Assembly (NCBI GenBank): GCA_023436485.1
Contig: JAEZIU010000084.1
Coordinates: 1-13,238, forward strand
DNA length: 13,238 nucleotides
Direction of reading: 5' to 3'
Source: Bacillota bacterium
Lineage (GTDB): Bacteria; Bacillota; Clostridia; Acetivibrionales; DSM-1351
Shown here: one piece after another, positions 1 through 5,958 of the stretch
Numbering within the stretch: position 1 is the stretch's first letter
Layout of the letters: every line of letters begins with the position of its first letter
Translations under genes and position numbers: made by a program
Notes under the pieces: model-generated
Told to the model about the DNA's origin: nothing
The model's input: only the letters and a program-made list of their open reading frames with translations
Database searches by the model: none

Positions 1-2
1 GA

Positions 3-62
3 ATTCCAAGGGCTTTTGTCAAAGATGGTAAGATATCGAAAATCCTGAATTATTTGATATAA
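3..62 (+). CDS. alr: C-terminal fragment of probable alanine racemase (partial)
   Basis: Frame 3 is open from the window edge and stops at TAA 60-62, giving 19 residues that begin IPRAFVKDGK and end ILNYLI. The (V/I)PR-(V/A)-(Y/F)-x-x-x-G-K-I pattern followed by a hydrophobic end resembles the C-terminus of Firmicutes alanine racemase, the PLP enzyme that makes D-alanine for peptidoglycan. The alr-mazE-mazF order is also the known arrangement in Bacillus subtilis and many Clostridia, which supports the call. Only the tail is visible, so no catalytic residue can be checked. The two other plus-strand frames stop within 50 bases. Identification rests on a short stretch plus synteny. Confidence 0.55.
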   Translation: MPRAFVKDGKISKILNYLI

Positions 63-96
63 GCGGATTTGGAGGATTTGGTAATAAAAACTTAAT

Positions 97-126
97 TTGA
101 CCTCACACATGTCGGAATATTATAAT
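97..126 (+). promoter_or_regulatory. Probable sigma-A promoter for mazEF
   Basis: TTGACC at 97-102 and TATAAT at 121-126 are separated by 18 bases. This is a near-consensus vegetative promoter just after the probable alr stop codon. The start point would be near 133, giving a leader of about 80 bases before the mazE start. It would let mazEF be expressed independently of alr. Confidence 0.55.
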
Positions 127-214
127 ATCACTATATGATAACATAAACTATAATTATCTCCTTTGAACCGCATAAAATAAAATAAAGGGTTTAAGTAGAG
201 AGTGGGGGTTTAAA

Positions 215-499
215 TTGTCTCAATATAAAAAGATAATGGTCAGTATTCAGGATAATTTACTTGAGGAAATAGATAACATGGTTACCGTCGAAAAAACCAA
301 TAGAAGTGAACTCGTCAGAGAAGCGATGATACTTTATTTGAGGGAAAGACGCAAAATTCGTTTGAGGGAAGAAATGAAGCTTGGCTACGAAGAAATGGCT
401 GAAATAAATCTTAAGCTGGCTGAGGTTTGCCTTGCAGCCGACAACGAGCAGCAATGCAAGTATGAGGAAAGGCTTGGGGAGATGGAGGAAACGTGGTAA
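215..499 (+). CDS. mazE: MazE/NdoAI-type antitoxin, ribbon-helix-helix
   Basis: This 94-residue protein is the antitoxin partner of the MazF toxin encoded directly after it. Residues 5-45 fit a CopG-type ribbon-helix-helix fold: a short beta strand (KKIMVSIQ), then a helix, a turn containing TNRSELVREA, and a second helix. In the B. subtilis system this N-terminal part dimerises and binds the operon promoter, while the acidic C-terminal part wraps around MazF. Here the C-terminal half is also highly charged and Glu-rich. The start is TTG at 215, chosen because GTGGGGG at 202-208 lies 6 bases upstream and the N-terminus then matches the family length. The gene overlaps mazF by 7 bases, implying translational coupling. 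Autoregulation of the 97-126 promoter is likely by analogy. Confidence 0.88.
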   Translation: MSQYKKIMVSIQDNLLEEIDNMVTVEKTNRSELVREAMILYLRERRKIRLREEMKLGYEEMAEINLKLAEVCLAADNEQQCKYEERLGEMEETW

Positions 500-843
500 T
501 TAAAAGAGGAGACATTTATTACGCTGATCTGAGCCCTGTTATTGGCTCAGAACAGGGCGGTGTAAGGCCGGTTTTGATTGTACAGAACGATGTTGGCAAT
601 AAATACAGCCCTACAGTAATTGCTGCTGCAATTACTTCTCAAATTAATAAAGCTAAGTTGCCGACTCATATTGAAATAGGTGCTCTGGAATACGGTCTTG
701 CAAAAGATTCCGTTATTCTTCTTGAACAGATAAGAACTATTGACAAGAAGAGACTAAGGGAAAAAATAGGGCACCTTGATGATGATCTGATGACAAAAGT
801 CAACAATGCTCTGGAGGTTAGCTTCGGACTTTCTGAAATATAG
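493..843 (+). CDS. mazF: MazF/EndoA-type mRNA interferase toxin
   Basis: This 116-residue protein has the normal length of the PemK/MazF family, sequence-specific endoribonucleases that cut free mRNA. It opens with the family hallmark GDIYYADLSPVIGSEQGG, and RPVLIVQND follows. The catalytic pair of B. subtilis EndoA, Arg25 and Thr48, is present at exactly those positions (R25 in VRPV, T48 in AITS), so the toxin looks intact. B. subtilis EndoA cuts at UACAU; the close match in the core suggests similar specificity, but that is inference. Translation starts at GTG 493 inside the mazE tail, with the purine-rich GGAGATGGAGG (478-488) acting as ribosome binding site. The next gene starts 28 bases downstream and is probably on the same transcript. 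Confidence 0.93.
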   Translation: MVIKRGDIYYADLSPVIGSEQGGVRPVLIVQNDVGNKYSPTVIAAAITSQINKAKLPTHIEIGALEYGLAKDSVILLEQIRTIDKKRLREKIGHLDDDLMTKVNNALEVSFGLSEI

Positions 844-871
844 ACATTAATATACGAAAGAGAGGTATTTT

Positions 872-1402
872 ATGACAGGATTGTTTAGGAGAATAAAAAA
901 AGAGTATATAATTATAGCTCTGATATTGATCGGCGGATTCGCATTGCTACATATTGCCCCTGCTGTTATGGCTTCTACAACGCCAACTTCAACAAGCAGC
1001 TCCCCCGTTCTGTATGACAAAACCTACATAGATGCTTTAGAGACTGAATTAAAAACTCTTATACAGACAAGCAATGCTCAACAAAAAGTAGCGGAGCTTG
1101 AAAAAGAAATTGCGGATCTGAAAGCTAGTATGACTTTCAAAATAATCAAACTTCAGACCGGTCAAACGCTAATTGGCGGTGAAAGCTGTGAAATTATTGT
1201 CAGGACTAAAAACAAGGTTAAGGCATATGTAGCTTCTACTGCAACAGGTGGTGTTTCAAACCTGATATCAGGAAGAGATATTAAAAACGGCGAGACAATT
1301 CCCGACAATCAGCTCCTGCTTATACCAAAAGCTGACGGAAGAGGTATTAAGGCAAATGCACCCGCAGATATAATGATAAAAGGCACATATACTATAAAAT
1401 AA
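872..1402 (+). CDS. Exported or membrane-anchored coiled-coil protein of unknown function
   Basis: I do not recognise a named family for this 176-residue protein. It has a basic N-terminus (RRIKK, 6-10) and a hydrophobic segment at 12-34 ending in APAVMA, which could be a signal peptide cleaved after Ala34 or an uncleaved anchor. A Ser/Thr/Pro-rich linker follows at 35-46. Residues 51-87 are heptad-like and charged (LETELKTL...VAELEKEIADLKASM), a probable short coiled coil. A compact C-terminal domain at about 88-176 contains GQTLIGGESCEIIVRTKNK and DGRGIKA. The ATG at 872 is preceded by AAAGAGAGG (857-865) at 6 bases. It follows mazF by 28 bases and ends before a terminator, so it is probably the last gene of the mazEF transcript. 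A cell-envelope role is inferred only from the export signal. Confidence 0.75.
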   Translation: MTGLFRRIKKEYIIIALILIGGFALLHIAPAVMASTTPTSTSSSPVLYDKTYIDALETELKTLIQTSNAQQKVAELEKEIADLKASMTFKIIKLQTGQTLIGGESCEIIVRTKNKVKAYVASTATGGVSNLISGRDIKNGETIPDNQLLLIPKADGRGIKANAPADIMIKGTYTIK

Positions 1403-1436
1403 ATGTTAAACTTACATATAAAATACAATTATTAAG

Positions 1437-1480
1437 AAAAAGAAGCTTATAGTCGATATTATAAATAGCTTCTTTTTTTT
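1437..1480 (+). terminator. Rho-independent terminator after the mazEF transcript
   Basis: AAAAAGAAGCT (1437-1447) pairs perfectly with AGCTTCTTTTT (1467-1477), and the T-run continues to 1480. An inner TATA/TATA pairing (1448-1451 with 1460-1463) can extend the stem. It separates the mazEF-exported protein unit from the next gene. Confidence 0.8.
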
Positions 1481-1482
1481 GT

Positions 1483-1511
1483 TTGAAAAACCGGAAAATC
1501 GGATATATAAA
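1483..1511 (+). promoter_or_regulatory. Probable promoter of the FAD oxidoreductase-like gene
   Basis: TTGAAA (1483-1488) and TATAAA (1506-1511) are spaced by 17 bases. The pair lies directly after the upstream terminator and about 30 bases before the start codon at 1541. Box quality and spacing are good for sigma-A, but the leader would be short. Confidence 0.45.
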
Positions 1512-1540
1512 AATAAACCATAAAAAAGGATAATGACGAG

Positions 1541-3418
1541 ATGAGAAAGAAAAACAAGCCAACAACCAAACTGGATAGAAGGATTGATATTCTGATCAGA
1601 ATAGTGTTAGTTCTGGTAATTGTATTAATAGTCTTTTTCTTCGCAATCCGGCCTATGATTTTTAAAAAAGACTATTATTTTGAAACCGGAAATGATGTTA
1701 CTCTTGAAAATTTGGGAAGTGACAAAGGTTTGGATAATTATGATATAGCAGTTATAGGCGATGGTATTGATGGAATCAGTGCCGCGCTGGGAGCAGCGAA
1801 TGTAGGTGCTAAAACCCTTCTGGTTTGCTCAGATAAGGAACTTGGAAGTCAGATGGGCGGTTCATATGACACAAGCTGGTCACCTGATATTACTCCCACA
1901 GGGAATACTGTAAGCTCTGATATATTTAAGGAAATCCGATACAAATCAGGTGAAGGCATAAACATAGGTAATTATCTGAAAACAGTCAAGGATATGGTTT
2001 CTGAAGAAAAGAATCTTGATGTAATGTATGATTCCAAAATCACTGACATGGCAATCCAAAACGGTCAGGTACAAAGTATTGAATTTGACACTCTTAAAGG
2101 AAAAAGAACAATAACAGCAAAACAGTACATAGATGCTACAAAAGATGGAGAAATACTTAATCGGGGCAATGTACCGTATAGCATAGGTTATAGCGACATT
2201 GGAATACAAAAGCTGTATCCACCTGTTTACCTGAATTTTACGGTATCTGGAGTTGATTACAAACAGATTGAAAAATTAATGAATGAGCAGAAAATGCTTG
2301 TTAGCAGCCTGCTTAAACAATATAACATAAGTAATTCAAATATAGCTATTTCCGGGTTCAATATATCCGACCAGGGTGACAATAAGATTCTGATTGAAGG
2401 AATTACCGTAAAGAATGTAGACCTCAAAAATGAAAAAAAGGTTCAGGAATATTATAATATTGCTTCAAAAGAATGTATGGATTTGTTCCAATTTTTAAAG
2501 CTAAACCTGGAACAGTTTAAAAATGCCAGTGGATTAAGTATTGCAACACAATTTGTCAAGCCTTCCGCATATCACTTCAAAGGACTTTATAATTTAACAC
2601 TGGGAGATATTCTCACAGGAAAGCGATTCAGCGACAGAATCAGCACTGCCTCAAGACCGGTAACAATGACTATGGAGGACGGAAACGGTTATATCCTCTG
2701 CAGTCCAAAGATATTTTACATTCCTCTACGTTCCATGATTCCTCAAGGCCTTACAAATGTGCTGATGACAGGTGATAAAATATCTTGTTCATCACTGGTG
2801 CAGAGTGCTATAAATTCAAATTCAAGTAAGTCCGGTTCGGGGTATGCTGCGGGGATAATATCCGCCTACAGCATTTCGAAGAAAATAGATATTCCTCATA
2901 TAGTTGAGGATTACAATCTGGATACCCAGACTGAAATAGAGAAGATATTGAGAAAAAAGGGAATATTCATGTCGGATATAAAAGAGGATTTGACTAGTAT
3001 AACAGGAAACTGGAGTTATCCGTATGCTGAAAAACTCATAAATATTGGTTTGTTGAGCGGAGGAATAACGAATGATTTTAAATTCAACAAGAAGGCAAAA
3101 AGCCAGGACTTTGCCTATGTGATACTAAATGGTGTAATCAGGACATCACCTGAAAAATACAATTACAATTTTGATGCAACCCTCAGAGTCTATTTAAAGG
3201 ATGAACCTTTAACAAAGAATAGGCTGGCACAGATTCTTTTGGATGTGTCAGGAAAGAAGGTTGCAGATAAAAAGTATTATGATGAAGCCTGTAAGCAGGG
3301 GCTTATTGATGAAACTCTGATACAGAAACTCAAGAATAAATCGGATGTGGAATACTCGGAAATGTATTACGCTGCTGTAAAGGCTATAGAGAAGATAACA
3401 GGAAAGACAATGAAATAA
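1541..3418 (+). CDS. Membrane-anchored FAD-dependent oxidoreductase-like protein with SLH-like C-terminus
   Basis: This 625-residue protein starts with a basic stretch and one strong hydrophobic segment (about 17-40), consistent with an N-terminal membrane anchor that places the rest outside the cytoplasm. Residues 67-100 form a Rossmann-type dinucleotide fold with GDGIDG at 73-78 (GxGxxG). LLVCSDKELGSQMGG follows, the layout of the FAD_oxidored family, with Cys where an acidic ribose-binding residue is usual. IDATKDGEI (about 198-206) and NVLMTGDKIS (about 406-415) resemble later FAD-contact segments. From about 485 the sequence changes: NWSYPYAEKLINIGLLSGG, then FKFNKKAKSQDFAYVI, look like a degenerate S-layer homology repeat. 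DEPLTKNRLAQILLDVSG and the tail could be remnants of further repeats. The ATG at 1541 follows AAAAAAGGA (1522-1530). The substrate is unknown. Confidence 0.7.
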   Translation: MRKKNKPTTKLDRRIDILIRIVLVLVIVLIVFFFAIRPMIFKKDYYFETGNDVTLENLGSDKGLDNYDIAVIGDGIDGISAALGAANVGAKTLLVCSDKELGSQMGGSYDTSWSPDITPTGNTVSSDIFKEIRYKSGEGINIGNYLKTVKDMVSEEKNLDVMYDSKITDMAIQNGQVQSIEFDTLKGKRTITAKQYIDATKDGEILNRGNVPYSIGYSDIGIQKLYPPVYLNFTVSGVDYKQIEKLMNEQKMLVSSLLKQYNISNSNIAISGFNISDQGDNKILIEGITVKNVDLKNEKKVQEYYNIASKECMDLFQFLKLNLEQFKNASGLSIATQFVKPSAYHFKGLYNLTLGDILTGKRFSDRISTASRPVTMTMEDGNGYILCSPKIFYIPLRSMIPQGLTNVLMTGDKISCSSLVQSAINSNSSKSGSGYAAGIISAYSISKKIDIPHIVEDYNLDTQTEIEKILRKKGIFMSDIKEDLTSITGNWSYPYAEKLINIGLLSGGITNDFKFNKKAKSQDFAYVILNGVIRTSPEKYNYNFDATLRVYLKDEPLTKNRLAQILLDVSGKKVADKKYYDEACKQGLIDETLIQKLKNKSDVEYSEMYYAAVKAIEKITGKTMK

Positions 3419-3491
3419 GTTGTGTAAAGGAACTAAATGAGAATGTTGCAAAATTAATTTTTATCATTCTTAAACTATACTAAGGAGTATA

Positions 3492-3613
3492 AATTGTATC
3501 AATGGAAGCTTGGTTAAAGATATTTGCAGATGTTTACCGGTAAAATATCCAAAGATGAGCCGCTATAAACTCTTGCAAATATCTTAGAAGCAATCATTGA
3601 TATAATTTTTTTT
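3492..3613 (+). terminator. Long imperfect inverted repeat with T-run, probable large terminator or decayed palindromic element
   Basis: Three blocks pair in order. 3492-3504 pairs with 3595-3607 (13 pairs, one G.U). GCTT 3508-3511 pairs with AAGC 3588-3591. AAGATATTTGC 3517-3527 pairs with GCAAATATCTT 3575-3585 without mismatch. T8 at 3606-3613 follows immediately. The loop contains a perfect 12-base palindrome, TTTACCGGTAAA (3533-3544). The element lies between the convergent oxidoreductase and glycosyltransferase genes and is oriented to stop plus-strand transcription. It is much longer than the other terminators here, so a miniature palindromic element is an alternative. Confidence 0.5.
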
Positions 3614-3622
3614 ATGCGGGAG

Positions 3623-4369
3623 TTAGTTATTAATCTTAATTAATCCCAATTTTACACCTAAAATATAAAGTATAAATTTTGGAAGTCTTAACATTCTTTT
3701 GAAACGCCATGGCTCCTTGTAAAGTCTGTAGAGCCATTCTAAACCATGGTTTCTGAAAAAATCAGGTGCAAGCTTCACGTTTTCGGCCAGAATATCAATT
3801 GTGCCCCCTAAACCCATACATACCTTAACCTTAATTTGGTCCTTGTGTTGATGAATCCACTGCTCCTGTTTCGGTGCTCCAAGGCAGACAAAAAGGACAT
3901 CGGCTCCCGAATTGTTTATCTGGCTGATTATTTCGCTTTCATCTTCTTGTGTAAAATAGCCATTTCTGGTACCGACAATTTCGGCACCCGGGTAATCGCA
4001 AATGACATTTGCATTGGCCCTTTCAGGTATACCCGGCTTTCCACCGAACAAGAAAAACTTTATAGGTCTTTTTGCTGAAGCTATAAGAAGATTTTTAGCA
4101 AGATCAAAGCCGGACACTTTTTCTGCAACGCTTTTCCCTAATATTTTTGATGCAAGAACTACTCCGGCACCATCTGCAACTAACATATCTGATGTATTAA
4201 GAATTTCTTTAAGCTCTTTGTTTGTAATTCCGTCCATCATGATTTCTGCATTGGGAGTATATATTGAATGGTTTTGGTCTGATTTTATGAATTCATAAAC
4301 TCTTTCAACCGCCTGTTCCATAGTTATATTATCTATATTAATTCCTGCTATATTAACAAGTTTCCTCAT
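3623..4369 (-). CDS. tagA: WecG/TagA/CpsF family glycosyltransferase
   Basis: Read from ATG 4369 this is a 248-residue GT26-family enzyme. Characterised members add N-acetylmannosamine (TagA, WecG) to undecaprenyl-diphosphate-linked GlcNAc at the inner membrane face, an early step of wall teichoic acid or surface polysaccharide synthesis. Visible family motifs are YTPNAEIMM (37-45), LVADGAGVV (63-71) and FVCLGAPKQEQW (160-171), then MGLGGTIDILA (185-195). The C-terminal basic region GLEWLYRLYKEPWRFKR (209-225) is typical of the membrane-contacting tail. Thr38 and Asp66 fall close to the catalytic Thr37/Asp65 reported for Thermoanaerobacter TagA. An upstream in-frame ATG at 4390 would add 7 residues, but it overlaps the GGAGG and has no binding site of its own, so I prefer 4369. 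The exact sugar is not decidable from sequence. Confidence 0.88.
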   Translation of the reverse strand: MRKLVNIAGINIDNITMEQAVERVYEFIKSDQNHSIYTPNAEIMMDGITNKELKEILNTSDMLVADGAGVVLASKILGKSVAEKVSGFDLAKNLLIASAKRPIKFFLFGGKPGIPERANANVICDYPGAEIVGTRNGYFTQEDESEIISQINNSGADVLFVCLGAPKQEQWIHQHKDQIKVKVCMGLGGTIDILAENVKLAPDFFRNHGLEWLYRLYKEPWRFKRMLRLPKFILYILGVKLGLIKINN

Positions 4370-4383
4370 AAAAAAATAAATAA

Positions 4384-4388
4384 CCTCC
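4384..4388 (-). promoter_or_regulatory. Ribosome binding site that decides the tagA start
   Basis: GGAGG reads on the minus strand 14 bases before ATG 4369. The spacing is long, but the alternative ATG at 4390 actually includes the first G of this motif and has nothing SD-like upstream. Confidence 0.5.
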
Positions 4389-4411
4389 ATTGTTTGTTAA
4401 AAACACTTTAA

Positions 4412-4440
4412 AGTTTAGATTATCTATATTTATTTGTCAA
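4412..4440 (-). promoter_or_regulatory. Probable tagA promoter
   Basis: On the minus strand a perfect TTGACA (4440-4435) is followed after 17 bases by TAAACT (4417-4412, 4 of 6 consensus bases). Its -35 box overlaps that of the opposing yitT promoter. Confidence 0.45.
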
Positions 4441-4463
4441 TGTTGTGTAAATTACCTTATAAA
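4434..4463 (+). promoter_or_regulatory. Probable yitT promoter
   Basis: TTGTCA (4434-4439) and TTATAA (4457-4462) are spaced by 17 bases; TATAAA at 4458-4463 gives 18. The predicted start near 4470 leaves a leader of about 100 bases that contains the hairpin at 4513-4545. Confidence 0.45.
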
Positions 4464-4512
4464 ACATTTGTGGCAGAATATTCTTATAAATAAAATAACT
4501 GTTTATATAATT

Positions 4513-4545
4513 AAAAAACACATATATTATGTATATGTGTTTTTT
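4513..4545 (+). terminator. Hairpin with U-tract in the yitT leader (attenuator-like)
   Basis: AAAAAACACATATA (4513-4526) pairs perfectly over 14 bases with TATATGTGTTTTTT (4532-4545), leaving a 5-base loop. It has the form of an intrinsic terminator and is symmetric, so it could act on either strand. No gene ends here on either strand: the flanking genes diverge. It lies between the predicted yitT promoter and its start codon. Confidence 0.6.
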
Positions 4546-4568
4546 ACATTATTAGATGGGAGTTAGTT

Positions 4569-5480
4569 ATGTTAAATATGGGAAAAGTACTTTCTACGCT
4601 TAAAAGCTATTTGCTCATAACATTTGGTGCAGGAATAACCGCCTTGGCAATAAACATATTTCTTGTTCCATACAAGATAGCACCCGGAGGACTTAGCGGA
4701 CTGGCAACAGTTCTTTATTATCTGACAAATGGAAAATTAAGTATAGGAATAACAATGCTTGCAATTAACGTACCCCTTTTTATTATGGGTTACAAATTTA
4801 TAGGAAGAAAATTTTTTATCAGAACAGTGTACGGAACAGTTGTTTTATCGGTAATCATTGATACAACTGAAAAGTATATCGGAAATATAGCCCAAAAACT
4901 TCTGCTTGACGGGAATGCAAGCTCTGTGGCGCCTGATATACTTCTATATAGTATAATCGGCGGTTTTTTAAGCGGTATCGGACTTGGTATTGTTCTAAAA
5001 AAGGATGCTACCACAGGTGGAACTGAACTTGCTGCAAAGCTTTTGAACAAGCTGTTTCATAGTCTGACAATAGGACAGATGCTACTTGCCATAGATGCAA
5101 TAATAATTATGTTTGCGATAATTATCTTTAACAGTATTCTCATAGGTTTATATTCTCTTGTAAGTCTTTTTATCACGATTAAAGTAATAGATGCTATTGT
5201 TGAAGGTGTCGACTACGCCAGAGCTATTTTTATAATCTCAGAGAAGCAGGATGAAATATCGCGCAGATTGCTTGTGGAACTGGACAGAGGTGTAACTGAA
5301 TTAAAGGGTAGAGGCGTTTATTCGGGAAAAGACAAAAATGTACTGCTTTGTGTAGCAGCAAGGACGCAGGTTCAACAGCTGAAAGAAATAGTACATGAAA
5401 TTGATAAAAATGCGTTTATGATACTTACAGATGTGAGAGAGGTTCTGGGAGAAGGGTTTACAGGTATAGCCTCAAAGTAG
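4569..5480 (+). CDS. YitT family membrane protein (DUF161 plus DUF2179)
   Basis: This 303-residue protein has the standard length and two-part layout of the YitT family. The N-terminal two-thirds holds about five to six membrane segments (roughly 14-33, 58-77, 84-100, 124-143 and 168-210). It carries the family signatures IAPGGLSGLATVLYY (37-51) and TTGGTELAAKLL (148-159). The cytoplasmic C-terminal domain (about 222-300) contains DRGVTELKGRGVYSG and ILTDVREVLGEGF, the DUF2179 signature. The biochemical role of the family is not established; a transport function is often suspected. ATG 4569 follows GGGAG (4558-4562) by 6 bases. A second ATG at 4578 would remove only three residues. Expression may depend on the leader hairpin at 4513-4545. 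Confidence 0.9.
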   Translation: MLNMGKVLSTLKSYLLITFGAGITALAINIFLVPYKIAPGGLSGLATVLYYLTNGKLSIGITMLAINVPLFIMGYKFIGRKFFIRTVYGTVVLSVIIDTTEKYIGNIAQKLLLDGNASSVAPDILLYSIIGGFLSGIGLGIVLKKDATTGGTELAAKLLNKLFHSLTIGQMLLAIDAIIIMFAIIIFNSILIGLYSLVSLFITIKVIDAIVEGVDYARAIFIISEKQDEISRRLLVELDRGVTELKGRGVYSGKDKNVLLCVAARTQVQQLKEIVHEIDKNAFMILTDVREVLGEGFTGIASK

Positions 5481-5492
5481 TAAGCAATAAAT

Positions 5493-5545
5493 AAAGTATA
5501 ATAGCCGGAAAATCTACATCAGTTGATTCTCCGCTATTATACTTT
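5493..5545. terminator. Bidirectional terminator between yitT and the cupin gene
   Basis: AAAGTATAATAGC (5493-5505) pairs perfectly with GCTATTATACTTT (5533-5545). The inner GGAAAATC/GATTCTCC pairs with one mismatch after a bulged C. A T-run follows on the plus strand and A-rich sequence precedes it, so it can serve both convergent genes. Confidence 0.8.
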
Positions 5546-5572
5546 TAGTTGGGCTGGTCTTAAACCATTTTA

Positions 5573-5917
5573 TCAGTCTATGCCTTTTGAGTACATTTCA
5601 TTTGACGGGTTAGGACTGATTGTAACATAAAGACTTAAATCCTCTTTTACTAGAGGAACACTGAAATCATCCTGACCACTGGCAGTGCCTACCGAACCAA
5701 ATGATATTTCAGACACATCATCATTGACTCTGACTTGACCGCTGCCTGTCAAAACATAATAAATCAGTTCTGAATTTTCATGTTTGTGTACAGGAAGGGT
5801 TTGTCCTGCCTTTAGATTCAGTACAAAGGCCAGTACTTTTGGATTGGCAAATAGTATTCGCTTGGTCAGATTTTTTTCATTAAAAACCATACTGTCTTGA
5901 GTATTTTTCAATTCCAT
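5573..5917 (-). CDS. Small single-domain cupin protein
   Basis: This 114-residue protein is a minimal cupin beta-barrel. The first cupin motif is clear: GQTLPVHKHENSELIYYVL places candidate metal ligands at His44, His46 and Glu50, followed by a GSG turn at 58-60. The second motif is degenerate: the usual histidine is absent from GTASGQDDFSVPL (77-89), where Asp83 or Asp84 could substitute. Metal binding is therefore plausible but atypical. The start at ATG 5917 is well supported by AAGGAGA (5932-5926) 8 bases upstream. The gene lies 41 bases after cooS on the same strand, with no terminator between, so it is probably cotranscribed. A link to CODH function, for instance as a sensor or metal-related accessory, is only suggested by position. 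Confidence 0.8.
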   Translation of the reverse strand: MELKNTQDSMVFNEKNLTKRILFANPKVLAFVLNLKAGQTLPVHKHENSELIYYVLTGSGQVRVNDDVSEISFGSVGTASGQDDFSVPLVKEDLSLYVTISPNPSNEMYSKGID

Positions 5918-5958
5918 TCTGATTTCTCCTTTCAGATGTGTTCAGCACTAGTGTCGTT

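Noticed and set aside
3482..3543. Possible 13-codon ORF (ATG 3502) behind AAGGAG.
   Set aside because: The spacing to the AAGGAG is 14 bases, the product is very short, and the stretch lies inside the long inverted repeat, which explains the sequence better.
4002..4298. Plus-strand ORF of 98 codons inside tagA.
   Set aside because: It is antisense to a conserved glycosyltransferase, and its sequence is explained by codon use of the real gene.
3618..4570. The 13-base direct repeat GGGAGTTAGTTAT at 3618-3630 and 4558-4570 flanks tagA, suggesting an inserted segment.
   Set aside because: About one exact 13-mer repeat is expected by chance in 13 kb of AT-rich DNA, no transposase or terminal repeats accompany it, and the second copy is simply the yitT ribosome binding site.
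5946..5953. The 8-base palindrome CACTAGTG between cooS and the cupin gene.
   Set aside because: It is too short to distinguish from chance, and there is no T-run to make it a terminator.
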